The notes beneath the pieces were generated by a model that had not been told where the DNA came from, did not search any database, and saw only the letters and a program-made list of their open reading frames with translations. Of a stretch of DNA of 42,400 nucleotides, positions 15,664 to 25,810 are shown piece after piece. The stretch's first letter is position 1; each line of letters begins with the position of its first letter. Both the position numbers and the translations under genes were made by a program. Origin of the DNA: an uncultured Monoglobus sp. (GTDB taxonomy: Bacteria > Bacillota > Clostridia > Monoglobales > Monoglobaceae). The stretch covers positions 1-42,400 of the forward strand of contig CANQLT010000010.1 in assembly GCA_947624775.1 (NCBI GenBank), read 5' to 3'.

Positions 15664-17208
15664 CTATTTCGACTCGTGGTATTCCTCCTCGGTGTTCACG
15701 TTCCATATGGGCGACTTGTCGGTCTTGTGCTCAAGTATCGCGTCCACCGTCTCAAACGACGTCACCATCGAGTGGTCCATGTTGTTGTAGCGGTGCTGAC
15801 CGTTTCTGCCCACGCAGTAGAGATTCTCAAAGCCGTTTAAATATTCGATAAGCTCGTCCATTCGGTCATATGTGTCAAAATACGCCGGATACGCCTTTTT
15901 GATCCTCTCCCGGTGAGCGTCCAGGACATCCCCTTTGTCTATCACTCCGATCTTCTCAAGCTCGCCCTTCGCGAACTCGATAAAATCCTCGTCGCTCATG
16001 TTCCAGTATTTGTCGCCCTCGTCGCAGAAATACTCAAGGCCTATCCAGACCTTGTTTTCAAAATCCTCGACCATATAGGGCGACCAGTTGTTGAATATCT
16101 GTATTCTGCCCAGCTTTACCGATGTGTCCTGCACATATATCCAGCAGTCGGGCACAATGTTTCCCACGGTCTTTATATTCGTCTTGTTCTCAAGCTTTAA
16201 TTTGTCTACCAAAAGTCCCACCGTGATAAAATCGCGGTACGGCAGGCCGTCGGCGATCTTTTTCATTTCGGGCTCAGGTTTTGTGAACGCGTCAAGCAGG
16301 TCCTTGACCGGCATAGACGAGATCAGCACGTCACACTCCATCGTCTTTCTCTCACCGTTTTCGATATACTCAACTCCGTTTATCTTTCCGTCTCTTTCGT
16401 TTATCTTAACGACGGGGCAGTTCATCTTGACATCGGCACCCATTTCGGCCGCTCTGTCGCGCACCGTCTCCCACAGCTGTCCGGGGCCCAGCTTGGGATA
16501 AATATATTCCTCTATCAGCGAGGTCTCGACTTTTTTGTTCCTGCCGCCAAAGACCTTGCCGAACATATCTTTAAGCACCGCTGTGACCGAAAGCCCCTTC
16601 ACGCGCTGGGAGCCCCAGTCGGCGGAGATATACTTCGGGTGCCTGCCCCACAATTTCTCGGTATAACCCTCAAAAAACATCGAGTACAGCACCTTGCCGA
16701 AACGGTTTATATAAAAGTTTTCGAGCGAATCCTCGGGCAGCTTTTTCGCCGTCGCTCCCAGATACGAAAAGCCCGCCTTCATCGTGGTGAAAAAGCCCAT
16801 GTTTTTTATAGTCTCCCACTTCATGGTAACGGGATAGTCAAAAAATTTGCCGTCATAGTATATTCTGGACACGCGGTTTCTCTTGAGCATAACGTTGTCG
16901 GTCTTTTCGGGATCGGCTCCGCCCTCTTGGTACTCGCGCTTGCGATTCAGCAGAATATCATCCTTAGACGGCGCGCCCTGCGGCGGCAATATGCTGTACC
17001 ACCACTCGGTAACACGGTCGTCCTTCGAAAAGAATCTGTGTCCGCCTATATCCATTCGGTTGCCCTTATATCGCACGGTCTGAGAAATACCGCCTATTCT
17101 GTCGCTTTCCTCAAGAACGGTCACGCTGTATTCCTTTGACCTGCTCAAAAGCTCGTGCGCGGCGGTCAGACCCGCGGGTCCCGCGCCGATTATAACTGCT
17201 TTTTTCAT
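15664..17208 (-). CDS. FAD-dependent oxidoreductase (HemY/UDP-galactopyranose mutase-like)
   Basis: 514 residues. The N-terminus is a dinucleotide-binding fold, [17 protein letters not shown] (residues 5-21), with the acidic LEESDRIGG following, then a [10 protein letters not shown] motif near residue 53. The C-terminal FAD contact is [19 protein letters not shown] (near 470-490). This group (COG1232-like) is related to UDP-galactopyranose mutase and amine oxidases and is recurrent in surface-glycan clusters, where it is thought to act on a sugar nucleotide or lipid-linked sugar. It is soluble and the only non-membrane protein besides the GT2 in the operon. AGAGG is nine bases before the ATG at 17208. 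Exact reaction unknown. Confidence 0.8.
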   Translation of the reverse strand: MKKAVIIGAGPAGLTAAHELLSRSKEYSVTVLEESDRIGGISQTVRYKGNRMDIGGHRFFSKDDRVTEWWYSILPPQGAPSKDDILLNRKREYQEGGADPEKTDNVMLKRNRVSRIYYDGKFFDYPVTMKWETIKNMGFFTTMKAGFSYLGATAKKLPEDSLENFYINRFGKVLYSMFFEGYTEKLWGRHPKYISADWGSQRVKGLSVTAVLKDMFGKVFGGRNKKVETSLIEEYIYPKLGPGQLWETVRDRAAEMGADVKMNCPVVKINERDGKINGVEYIENGERKTMECDVLISSMPVKDLLDAFTKPEPEMKKIADGLPYRDFITVGLLVDKLKLENKTNIKTVGNIVPDCWIYVQDTSVKLGRIQIFNNWSPYMVEDFENKVWIGLEYFCDEGDKYWNMSDEDFIEFAKGELEKIGVIDKGDVLDAHRERIKKAYPAYFDTYDRMDELIEYLNGFENLYCVGRNGQHRYNNMDHSMVTSFETVDAILEHKTDKSPIWNVNTEEEYHESK

Positions 17209-17229
17209 GCAAAAATTCCTCTCTTATGC

Positions 17230-17676
17230 TTATTTCTTGGTGTATATGATCTTTTTCCTCGCCACAAAGTTCCACACCAGCACGATTGCCGCCGCGACGA
17301 TCTTTGATAGCAGGAAGTACAGTCCTATCACATCGGTGAACAGCCACATAATCAGCTCGGTGAGCCCTAGGCCGATAACGCCGATGACCGCGTATATGAT
17401 AAACTCCGCGGTCCTGCTTGTGGTCCGCTCATCAGGGCTGAACACAAAGCACACCGACAGAACATAGTTGACGACCAGACCGAACACGAACGCGATAGCC
17501 GCGGCGATCAGGTAGTGCATAAACTTTTCGCACAGCCAAAGCGCACCCGCATCGGCCACAAACGCGATGCCGCCAACGAATATATACCTGAAAAACTGAA
17601 TAAAACCGTTCGTCGTCTCATCGCGGAAAAGAGCGTTCATATCAAGTCTTTTAAGCGCATCAAAAAGCTCTTTCAT
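17230..17676 (-). CDS. GtrA/GtcA-family polyprenyl-linked sugar flippase
   Basis: 148 residues with four membrane helices (about 26-48, 52-72, 87-108, 117-138). The family pattern FIQFFRYIFVGGIAFVADAGALWL and the conserved FGLVVNYVLSVCFVF are present. GtrA/GtcA proteins are held to flip polyprenyl-phosphate sugars made by GT2 partners such as CsbB or GtrB; such a partner is encoded at 24830-25789 in the same operon. AAAGGAG precedes the ATG. It lies 14 bases after the upstream gene. Confidence 0.9.
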   Translation of the reverse strand: MKELFDALKRLDMNALFRDETTNGFIQFFRYIFVGGIAFVADAGALWLCEKFMHYLIAAAIAFVFGLVVNYVLSVCFVFSPDERTTSRTAEFIIYAVIGVIGLGLTELIMWLFTDVIGLYFLLSKIVAAAIVLVWNFVARKKIIYTKK

Positions 17677-17690
17677 TATGTCCTTCTCCT

Positions 17691-19964
17691 TTAATCAACC
17701 TCAACGTCCGTTTCCACGGATCCCATTGGAGTCGCGTTTTTGCGCATATATCTTTTAAACACAGCCAACGCCGCCAAAGCGATAAGCGTCAACAGGGTTA
17801 TTATGTCTCCCAAACGATAGAACCATGTTCCGGTATATTTCAGGCTGACCCTGTCTGTATCGGGTCTCAGCATTACTCTCATAATTCCTTCGTTATTCTG
17901 GACCACATCCAGACGCTCGCCGTTTCCGTCAACCGCTTTGTATCCCCAATAATAGATCAGGGGAACCTCCAGCCAGCAGTTTTCTTTGCCGGGAGCCTTA
18001 GATAATTCAACGTTTATGTTTGTTCCGTTTTTGCTGTAGTTTGCCGCCTCGAATGATTTTTCCGACGTTTTGTAGTTATTTCTCTCAAACGGCGCGCCGG
18101 TGTTCAAAACGGCCGGCAAATAGTCGTGCGACACAAGCACGTCTCCCTCTTTTGACAGACAAACGCCTTTCTTTAAATAAATGTCATGGCTCAGCACGAA
18201 CGCCCCGTTGACCAGCACTCCCATGATGCACACAACGGATATCAGCGCCAAAAAGTTTACCGATCCGCCTTTTCTGTTCGTACCCATGGCCCAAGCTCCG
18301 ACTATGCTCAGGAGCGCGCACGGCAGCGTTATAAACCTCCACGGGAACTGAATAATGTTGGCGAAAGCCTTAAACACTATCAGCTTGTCGGTAAGCAGTT
18401 TCCACGGGAACAGCGAGGTGGACATAAACAGGAGCGTCATACCTATCGCGAACAGCAAAGTCATAAAGCCGCTGTTTTTAGCCTTTTTATGACCCTTCCC
18501 CGACGGGAAAAGAAGAAATATCGCGCCCACGGCCGCCGCCGCCAGCACACCAATACCCGGCGTGAGAGGCAGCGATTTTCCGACTCCCGAAAAATATGGT
18601 CTTTCGAGTGAATTTGTATTGTACAGCGCGTTCAGCAGCTGGGCAAAAACGGTCGAATTATACGGGAAGTCAGTCTCCTGCGACAGATCAAACGTATCGT
18701 TGATCTCAAAGCCCATATATGTCGTCACAAACGCCACCAGGAACCACGCGTTGACCAGCAATATCATGCCGACGGCCTTAAGCAGCGCGAGCCACCTTTT
18801 GTCCCGCGCGAGGCGGCGCGCCGAAAACAGAAGCACTATCGCCGCAAAAACAGCGCAGTATATCGTGCTTATAATATGTGACTGTAATATAAACGTCGCA
18901 CCCAGAACCAGGACCCACCATTTTTTCTCTCCCCAAACGATCTCGTAAAGTCCATATATCAGCAGGGGCAGGAAAACCATAGCCAGACCCTCGCCCATGG
19001 CTCCGCGTATACAAATATTCGTCAGTCTCCATGTGCAGGTGGTATATATCACCGCGGCAGCCGCGGCGGAATATCTTGATTTTGTGATCCCCTTAACGCT
19101 GTAATATGTAATCAGCGATGTTGCTATACCCGCGGCGATCCACAAAGACTGGTACGCCATCACAAGCGACACGCCGCACAATCTCAAAACCGCGGGAAAA
19201 TACAAAAACAAGTCGGGATAATACAGGCCGACCGAATAGCCGTATCCGTTTATCTGACGGGGCTGTATCCTGACGGGGAACTGTCCCGCCTGCAAGCCTT
19301 CTTTGAGTCCCTCGATCCTTTCAATGTGGAACGCCACATCATGATAGACGGTCAGGTAGTTAATGAAGAACGTGTAAGAGGACACAAGACCTATGAGCAC
19401 AAGGAACACCGGCATAAACGCGTCCAAATTATCCTTATGCTTTCCGTATTTAACGTACAACAGCCACAGCAATCCCAAAAACAGTATCAGCGCCAAAAAA
19501 TATTTGTCGTTAAATATAGAGCCGTGTCCCGTGACGGTAAGCTTTTTCAAGTCGGCGTTTCCGTCGGCTTTTAAAGCCAATTCCGCATAATCCTTGCTGA
19601 GGCTGACCTCATTGTTGTTAAGGTCGGAAATACTGCCCTCAAAAACAGTTTCTCCGCCGTCGGACTCGATAATTATCTTTCTGTTCGCGTCCTTTGAGTC
19701 GAGGCCGAACTTATAATCCCCCTTCGGCAGAGTGATACGGGGCAAATAATAGTTATAATTATCTTTGGCGACGTCTTTGCTCAAATCAAAGCTCATCTTA
19801 TTTGCGGGCCCGAATCCCGAAAATAAAGTTAAAATAATAAGCACCAAACCGACAACAAGGGCAATATACCCGTTTTTCGGCAAAACAGAATTATTTAATG
19901 ATTTTATCGAATTAACTCCGTCGGGGTTTTCATCCGGTATTTTGCGCGTAAATAATTCACGCAT
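17691..19964 (-). CDS. Large membrane protein, PTPS-related/YfhO-like glycosyltransferase candidate
   Basis: 757 residues from the ATG at 19964, preceded by GGAGG seven bases upstream; the open frame extends to 20021 but nothing supports it. One helix near 35-55 is followed by an extracytoplasmic domain (about 60-150), then about twelve helices. An outer loop has YHDVAFHIERIEGLKEGLQAGQFPVRIQPRQINGYGY (near 210-245), typical of the membrane family named 6-pyruvoyl-tetrahydropterin synthase-related (PF10131), whose name is misleading: the topology is GT-C-like. Outer C-terminal beta-rich region at 600-710, then a last helix. Function inferred as glycan assembly. Confidence 0.65.
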   Translation of the reverse strand: MRELFTRKIPDENPDGVNSIKSLNNSVLPKNGYIALVVGLVLIILTLFSGFGPANKMSFDLSKDVAKDNYNYYLPRITLPKGDYKFGLDSKDANRKIIIESDGGETVFEGSISDLNNNEVSLSKDYAELALKADGNADLKKLTVTGHGSIFNDKYFLALILFLGLLWLLYVKYGKHKDNLDAFMPVFLVLIGLVSSYTFFINYLTVYHDVAFHIERIEGLKEGLQAGQFPVRIQPRQINGYGYSVGLYYPDLFLYFPAVLRLCGVSLVMAYQSLWIAAGIATSLITYYSVKGITKSRYSAAAAAVIYTTCTWRLTNICIRGAMGEGLAMVFLPLLIYGLYEIVWGEKKWWVLVLGATFILQSHIISTIYCAVFAAIVLLFSARRLARDKRWLALLKAVGMILLVNAWFLVAFVTTYMGFEINDTFDLSQETDFPYNSTVFAQLLNALYNTNSLERPYFSGVGKSLPLTPGIGVLAAAAVGAIFLLFPSGKGHKKAKNSGFMTLLFAIGMTLLFMSTSLFPWKLLTDKLIVFKAFANIIQFPWRFITLPCALLSIVGAWAMGTNRKGGSVNFLALISVVCIMGVLVNGAFVLSHDIYLKKGVCLSKEGDVLVSHDYLPAVLNTGAPFERNNYKTSEKSFEAANYSKNGTNINVELSKAPGKENCWLEVPLIYYWGYKAVDGNGERLDVVQNNEGIMRVMLRPDTDRVSLKYTGTWFYRLGDIITLLTLIALAALAVFKRYMRKNATPMGSVETDVEVD

Positions 19965-20036
19965 ACAGCTCCCTCCTTTTAATAAATTCTTATTTGTTCT
20001 GAATTTTGCGCGCCGCTCCAAAAACTCTCAAGAGTT

Positions 20037-22598
20037 TTATTTTTCGCCTTTATCCGCCTTAAAGATATCCGTGAGTTTTTTGGCGGCGTTTTTATAAATC
20101 TGCGGCCTGAAGCGCCATGTCAGCAGACACAGCAGCGTCAGCAGCGATATAAGCAGCGAGACGCCGAATCCGGGCACATGGTATTTGAGCTTTATATGAT
20201 GCTCGCCCTCTCCGGCGGGAATACCCATAAACACGGTCTGAACGCATACGGGCTCGGTCTTTTTGCCGTCCACATACGCGGTCCAGCCCTCCTCATACGG
20301 GATCGAGGTAAAGAGCATCTCGCCGCTGTCGAGCTTCACGTCGCCTTCAACAAAGGAACCGCCGTGATCCGTGACCTTAAACCGTTTTTCATCGGGTATA
20401 CTTTTGAGAGCCTTGTCCAGCACATCGGTTTCGATTTTCGCAACTCTCGCGTTTTTCGAAAGCGCGGGATCGGTGAAGGCGATCTTGACCCGATCTCCGG
20501 CGTTAAAGCTGCCGAGATAAAACACCTTTTTGCCGATACCCGTGTCGTACCCATAGCCTCGGTTTGCTCCGTTCACGCTCAGCCGCGGAACGCCGTCATA
20601 GTTTTTGGCAAAGTCCACGTAGTACATGCCGCTTTCCGACGCGGTAAACTCAACCGCGTTTCCGCCGTCCGCAGCGCGGGCCTGAGTTACGTTTTTAAAT
20701 ATAAACTGTCCCAACAGCTTTTGAGCAAAATAATTTTCGTTGTCAAGGGCGTTGCCCGCGTTTGTGTAATCAGATTGTATGTCATTGTCTGCCGCGAAAC
20801 CTATTTCCATGGCATACGGGTTTTCATATACTTTGTTTTCTCCCTGATCCTCGATCAGAGTATAGCTGTCGTTTATTTTATCTTTTGAGATAACATATTT
20901 AACGCCGAGCAGCGTGTCGGTGAGTATGGTGGAGCCATGATAGCGGGAGCAGATGTACTCCTGTCTCATGCCCATATCGAAATTGAATTCGTTTATGTTA
21001 TTATTATAGGTCGAGCTGTAATGCGTCATACCGTTTAATCCAAAGCTCATATTGTCATTATCGGTGCGCAAAAACGTTTTTTCCGCGCGATAAAATCCGT
21101 CGTCTCGATTTTTAACGCAGGCCGCGGCCTCGGCAATGCCGTCAATCTCGCTCCGATATTCGGTATACGTTGTGTACCCAAACTCGCGGTCAAGCCCTTT
21201 GAGGGTCGCATATCCGTTCACGGTAAGCTCCGCGCAGGTGAGCAAAACCATAACGGCGCAGACGGGCGGCGCAAATTTTTTCCCGCAAAAACATATCACC
21301 GCTATCCCGATGATATAAGCCGCCGCGAAAGCAAGACTCAGATAAGCCCGATCCGGGAATTTTATGACCTGCTTGTCGAATATCAAAACAGCGACGAGCA
21401 TGGCCGCGTATACTGCCGCTCCCGCGATGATAAGCGGGCGTTTGGCGCCGCGCAGACGAATAAATCCGCTGTATGCCGTAAAGACGGCAAAAAAGCAAAA
21501 CACGTAGGCGTATCTGTAGGGGAACCAGTTGGGATATTTGAACACGTGCCACGCGATATCGATATTCTTGATAAAAAAGCTTGCTATCAGGATCGCGAAC
21601 ACGCACAGCGACGCGATCTTGGCGCGCGGCTTTATTTTGCTGTTAAAGAAATATATCACCGCCGCGGCTCCGCAGAGCGTACCGCAGAATATGCCGGGCG
21701 CCCCTTTGTTTGTTATGCTGTCATACTGGCCGATGAACAGGCGGCGCGGTATTTCAAAAATACCTATGTTCCAGAAACCGTCCGCGGTATATGTGTTGGA
21801 CGCCAGCTTGCCGCCCAGCATATTAAGAAACGTGGGCAGCAGTATCACGCACGCAAGCAGCAGGCAAACCGCTCCGGAGCCGATAAGTATCAAAGCTTTT
21901 TTCACAAAATCTCCGACGCTCTTTTTTCCGCCTGCCGTCACGTATCTGTAAATATAATACATCACCGAAAATATCGCCGTCATATAAGCGGTATAATAAT
22001 TCGAGAACAAGGTCACGGCAAATGATATAATAAACAGAAACGGAGACCGTCCGCGGATGACCCGCTCAATTCCGAGCAGCACTATCGGCAGCCAGATCAC
22101 CGCGTCAAGCCACATAATGCACATGCCGTACAGCATCGAGTATGACATGAGTGCGTAGCAGCAGGAAAACAGCACAGTCGACAGATCGCACCGTTTAAAC
22201 ACATGACGCAGGAAAATCGCGAAAGTCAATCCGCACGCGCCGATTTTAAGCACAGTGATCAGCGCCAGCCCCACGGGCATAGCCTTTTGGGGGAAGAAGA
22301 TCATCAAAAGCGAAAACGGGCTTGAGAGATAATATGTAAAAAGCCCGAATACGCTTCCGCCCATTTCCTTTGAAAAGGAATAAAAAATATTCGCCTGCCC
22401 GGTCAATACCCTGTGGAAATACGAGAAAAACTCGCCGTATTGATCGTCCATGTCCATAACCAGCACGGTCTTGTCGCCGAACGGGTAGATCTTAAACAGC
22501 GCGTATATTATTATCATGCACAAAAACGGCAGCGCGAAAGACAGCGCGTAGATTTCCGCTCTGTTTCTGCGTTTATTTTTTGCTATGCTCGGGTCCAT
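20037..22598 (-). CDS. YfhO-family membrane glycosyltransferase (GT-C)
   Basis: 853 residues. In B. subtilis YfhO works with CsbB (GT2) and GtcA (flippase) to transfer a sugar to lipoteichoic acid; this operon encodes all three types. Family marks are TVLVMDMDDQYGEFFSYFHRVLTG in the first outer loop (about residue 45), then 12 or so helices, and a long extracytoplasmic tail (about 480-800) before a final helix. The first codon of the frame is GTG at 22610, but GAGGTG overlaps it and sits nine bases from the ATG at 22598, so I use the ATG. A short AAAACTCT/AGAGTTTT hairpin follows the stop (20021-20038) and may weakly attenuate the next gene. Confidence 0.88.
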   Translation of the reverse strand: MDPSIAKNKRRNRAEIYALSFALPFLCMIIIYALFKIYPFGDKTVLVMDMDDQYGEFFSYFHRVLTGQANIFYSFSKEMGGSVFGLFTYYLSSPFSLLMIFFPQKAMPVGLALITVLKIGACGLTFAIFLRHVFKRCDLSTVLFSCCYALMSYSMLYGMCIMWLDAVIWLPIVLLGIERVIRGRSPFLFIISFAVTLFSNYYTAYMTAIFSVMYYIYRYVTAGGKKSVGDFVKKALILIGSGAVCLLLACVILLPTFLNMLGGKLASNTYTADGFWNIGIFEIPRRLFIGQYDSITNKGAPGIFCGTLCGAAAVIYFFNSKIKPRAKIASLCVFAILIASFFIKNIDIAWHVFKYPNWFPYRYAYVFCFFAVFTAYSGFIRLRGAKRPLIIAGAAVYAAMLVAVLIFDKQVIKFPDRAYLSLAFAAAYIIGIAVICFCGKKFAPPVCAVMVLLTCAELTVNGYATLKGLDREFGYTTYTEYRSEIDGIAEAAACVKNRDDGFYRAEKTFLRTDNDNMSFGLNGMTHYSSTYNNNINEFNFDMGMRQEYICSRYHGSTILTDTLLGVKYVISKDKINDSYTLIEDQGENKVYENPYAMEIGFAADNDIQSDYTNAGNALDNENYFAQKLLGQFIFKNVTQARAADGGNAVEFTASESGMYYVDFAKNYDGVPRLSVNGANRGYGYDTGIGKKVFYLGSFNAGDRVKIAFTDPALSKNARVAKIETDVLDKALKSIPDEKRFKVTDHGGSFVEGDVKLDSGEMLFTSIPYEEGWTAYVDGKKTEPVCVQTVFMGIPAGEGEHHIKLKYHVPGFGVSLLISLLTLLCLLTWRFRPQIYKNAAKKLTDIFKADKGEK

Positions 22599-22667
22599 AT
22601 TCTCAAACACCTCTTGTTTTTATATTATGTTTTAAGCCAAACCGCGCTTTGATTTGACAGAGTTTTG

Positions 22668-24827
22668 CTAAATCAGAAATCCGATTATATACTTCATCTT
22701 GTAAAAGAACGCGGGATTGGCCGACGCAATCGAATGTGAGTAGTCTATGAATATATGCAGGCTGTTTATCACAAGCGCCACTACAAAGCAAACCATTACA
22801 AAATTCAAAAGCGCTTTTTTCTGCTCTTTGCCCTTGCTGAACGGGCTTATATTGCAATAAGCGGCAAATACCGCGATCGCCGCCGCAAGCGTCAGCATCC
22901 ACGCGAAATCATAGAAATATCTTACTAAAATTCCGCCCAGCTGAACATTCAAAAAGATAGCAACAAGCGAGCAGATCACCGCCGCCCACGAGAGATAATA
23001 CGGTCTCAAATCGGCTTTTCTCGAATACCATTTCTTTTTTCCGAGTCCCCACAAACCAAAGAACACGATCGGCGACAGCCACAAAAAGCCCCCGTATGTT
23101 CCTTCTATAACATATGTGCCCTGATACAATGTCTCGCGGTTCATGACTTGAGCGTACGGGAAAACCGGAGTGAAATAACAGGGCTGCAGCAGATAATAAA
23201 AATATCCGGTCAATGTTCTGTCCAAATGGGCCTTGTTGCGGGTCATATCGCTGATCGTCATATTATAGGCCGCGCCGAAATCAAACGGCGAACCGAATCT
23301 TTTGAAATTGTAAAGCATCAGCAGCGCCGCGACAATGACGTAAGGCAGGCACAGCGCAAGCGTATTTTTAACGCCGCTCTTTGAAAACAGCAGCCTTTCT
23401 TTAAACACGTATCTCCACAGCAGCACAACACCCAGAACCGATGACACAAGCAGCTGAGGCCTGCACCCCGCGACCAGCGCCAAACACAGCGCTCCCAAGG
23501 CGATCCGCCATGTCCTGAGCCTCAGTTCTCCGCCGGGGCCCTTATACTCCGCCCTGATCCACAAGGCCAGACCCGCGCACGCGAACGCGACGCCCAGAGC
23601 TATCGGTATCGGATAAAACTCCGGCCGTTTCAAAAAATACAAAACGCCGCAGGTCTCGCACATCAAAACGCCTAAAATAAAATACAGTCCGAACGGGATC
23701 CTCGGGAACCATTTTTTTGCCGCCGCGTACAGCAGATATAAAAACGACATGCACATCAAAACGCAGGAAATTATCAGCACCACCCAGGTCGGCAAATCGG
23801 CGTCCGACACCAGCTTAAACGGCACATAAAACAAAACTACCGGAACCACTCCGAAATAAACATAATACCTGCCGTTATAAAAGGCGTTGTCCCATAACAC
23901 CTTGTTTTTTATATCCTCTCTCACGCTGTTATCATAAGGATTTTCCATTTCCAAAAGCTCCTTGGCGGGGTCAACCTCAAGATCAAGCCGCCCGTCAAGA
24001 AATGATTCGGCAAGACGATTAAACTGAAGATTCGCTTCTGTTTTGGCAAATTCTACCATGTGCAGATTAACATTTTTCAGGTTGCATAAAAACGCCGTTT
24101 GAAGTATAAGAAACACTACCACGGCTATTATCTGCCATTTAACCTTCAAATCAAGCCTGTGCTTATACACAAACGAGCCGGGTCTGAAAACATACAGGAA
24201 CATCATAACGCAGAGCATAAACAAAAATCTGCACCACGTAAAGCACATCGGTACTCTGCGGTTAATGCCTATTTCTCCTATGGTAAGCTTGCCGCCGTTC
24301 GACATGTTTTTGAGGTTGATAGTCAGTGTTTTTACATTTCCGTTAAAATGTGTTCTTATATATTTCGACTGCGTGACATCTGGCACGACCTCGCGTTCGG
24401 GCACGGTGTATCCCGCGGCGGCCGAATCGTCGCAAACCTTCATATCAAACTTAACAAACGGGTTCGGCCCCTTTATATCAAGATATATATTATCGAATTC
24501 TTTATTAAGATTTTCGAGCTTTATGGTCACTTCTTTTTTATCACAGGTATAAGTTCCGTCGGAATTTTTTGAAGCGTTTTCGACCTTGTAGCCCTCGATG
24601 ACCGCCTCATCGCCAAAGGTCAGTGACTCGATCGACCTGAAATTGCAGACGCATATCTCCAAAAACAGCGCGATTACCAAAAATATAAAAAACGCTGCCG
24701 CGTATTTTTTTATACACTCGGGTCCGCGAAGCGTTTTTTTAAGCTTTGCGAACAACTCTTTAATACCGGATGTTTTATCGGTCCCCAAATTTTTTTCGGT
24801 TCCCTTATTTTTTGTCGCTTTAACCAT
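22668..24827 (-). CDS. Large polytopic membrane protein, GT-C-like, function unknown
   Basis: 719 residues. A charged cytoplasmic start (1-38) is followed by a helix (about 42-62), an extracytoplasmic beta-rich domain (about 65-195) with IYLDIKGPNPFVKFDMKV, and then 11-12 helices. An outer loop holds EANLQFNRLAESFLDGRLDLEVDPAKELLEMENPYDNSVRE (about 263-303). The C-terminal half contains VIEGTYGGFLWLSPIVFFGLWGL. The layout is that of a membrane glycosyltransferase or polymerase, but I recognise no family. It lies two bases after the GT2 gene stop, with GAGG seven bases before the ATG at 24827, so the two are coupled. Confidence 0.6.
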   Translation of the reverse strand: MVKATKNKGTEKNLGTDKTSGIKELFAKLKKTLRGPECIKKYAAAFFIFLVIALFLEICVCNFRSIESLTFGDEAVIEGYKVENASKNSDGTYTCDKKEVTIKLENLNKEFDNIYLDIKGPNPFVKFDMKVCDDSAAAGYTVPEREVVPDVTQSKYIRTHFNGNVKTLTINLKNMSNGGKLTIGEIGINRRVPMCFTWCRFLFMLCVMMFLYVFRPGSFVYKHRLDLKVKWQIIAVVVFLILQTAFLCNLKNVNLHMVEFAKTEANLQFNRLAESFLDGRLDLEVDPAKELLEMENPYDNSVREDIKNKVLWDNAFYNGRYYVYFGVVPVVLFYVPFKLVSDADLPTWVVLIISCVLMCMSFLYLLYAAAKKWFPRIPFGLYFILGVLMCETCGVLYFLKRPEFYPIPIALGVAFACAGLALWIRAEYKGPGGELRLRTWRIALGALCLALVAGCRPQLLVSSVLGVVLLWRYVFKERLLFSKSGVKNTLALCLPYVIVAALLMLYNFKRFGSPFDFGAAYNMTISDMTRNKAHLDRTLTGYFYYLLQPCYFTPVFPYAQVMNRETLYQGTYVIEGTYGGFLWLSPIVFFGLWGLGKKKWYSRKADLRPYYLSWAAVICSLVAIFLNVQLGGILVRYFYDFAWMLTLAAAIAVFAAYCNISPFSKGKEQKKALLNFVMVCFVVALVINSLHIFIDYSHSIASANPAFFYKMKYIIGFLI

Positions 24828-24829
24828 CG

Positions 24830-25789
24830 TTATACCTCTTTTTTGTTTTTATCTTGTTTCGCAATATTCGTGTTCTTCACAATATATAGTGGTCGTTTTT
24901 TTGTCTCAAGGTACGTCTTTGAGAGGTACTGCCCCAGAATTCCTATCGACAGCAGCTGAAGCCCGCCCACAAGCAGTATGACGCAGATCATCGACGGCCA
25001 GCCGTAGGCGCTGCCTCCGTATATCAGCTGCCTGATTATAATAAATATAATTCCGACAATCGAGACAAAAAACAGAATTATACCCATCAGCGACGACAGA
25101 GCCAAGGGCGCGGTCGAAAATCCCACGATCCCGTCGATCGAGTATTTGAAAAGCTTCCAAAATGACCACTTGGTCTCACCGGCGCTGCGGTTTATGTTTT
25201 CGTAGCCAATCCATTTTGTCTCAAATCCGACCCACGAGAATATGCCCTTTGAAAATCTGTTATACTCGCACATATCGAGAATACTGTCCACCATGCGTCT
25301 TGACATAAGCCGAAAATCCCGCGCTCCGTCCACGATCTCGGTCTGGGATATATGATTTATCAGCTTGTAAAACGCGTGCGCGAACAGCGAACGTATCTTT
25401 GCCTCGCCCTTTCGGTTCACGCGCCGAGTAGCTGCGCAGTCATACTCCCCGCTCTTCACGATGTCATACATCTCGGGTATAAGCGACGGCGGGTCCTGCA
25501 GATCAACGTCCATGATAACCACATAGTCTCCCGACGCGTTATCCATTCCTGCGTACATAGCGCCCTCTTTTCCGAAGTTTCTGGAAAAGGAAATATATTT
25601 AACACGCTTGTCCATTTCGGAAAGACCGCGAAGGACCTCCTCGGTTTTATCCTTGGAGCCGTCGTTCACAAATATAAACTCAAATTCGACGCCGTCCATA
25701 CCCTCCGCGACCTTAATTATCTCACGATAAAATATCGGAACGGCCTCCTCCTCGTTAAAGCACGGAACTATAACGGATATTTTTTCCAT
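24830..25789 (-). CDS. GT2 polyprenyl-phosphate glycosyltransferase (GtrB/CsbB/DPM1-like)
   Basis: 319 residues. Residues 1-220 form a GT-A domain beginning EKISVIVPCFNEEEAV, with a nucleotide-binding FIFVNDGSKDKT (near 40) and the DXD-type VIMDVDLQDPP (near 90-100); GARDFRLMSRRMV and RFSKGIFSWVGF are typical of GtrB/CsbB enzymes. Two C-terminal helices (about 232-255 and 262-290) anchor it. It transfers a sugar from a nucleotide donor to polyprenyl phosphate on the inner face. GAGG precedes the ATG. It supplies donor for the YfhO-like and other GT-C proteins in the same operon, with the GtrA protein as flippase. Which sugar is used cannot be seen. Confidence 0.93.
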   Translation of the reverse strand: MEKISVIVPCFNEEEAVPIFYREIIKVAEGMDGVEFEFIFVNDGSKDKTEEVLRGLSEMDKRVKYISFSRNFGKEGAMYAGMDNASGDYVVIMDVDLQDPPSLIPEMYDIVKSGEYDCAATRRVNRKGEAKIRSLFAHAFYKLINHISQTEIVDGARDFRLMSRRMVDSILDMCEYNRFSKGIFSWVGFETKWIGYENINRSAGETKWSFWKLFKYSIDGIVGFSTAPLALSSLMGIILFFVSIVGIIFIIIRQLIYGGSAYGWPSMICVILLVGGLQLLSIGILGQYLSKTYLETKKRPLYIVKNTNIAKQDKNKKEV

Positions 25790-25810
25790 AATCTACCTCT
25801 TTTCAAATGA

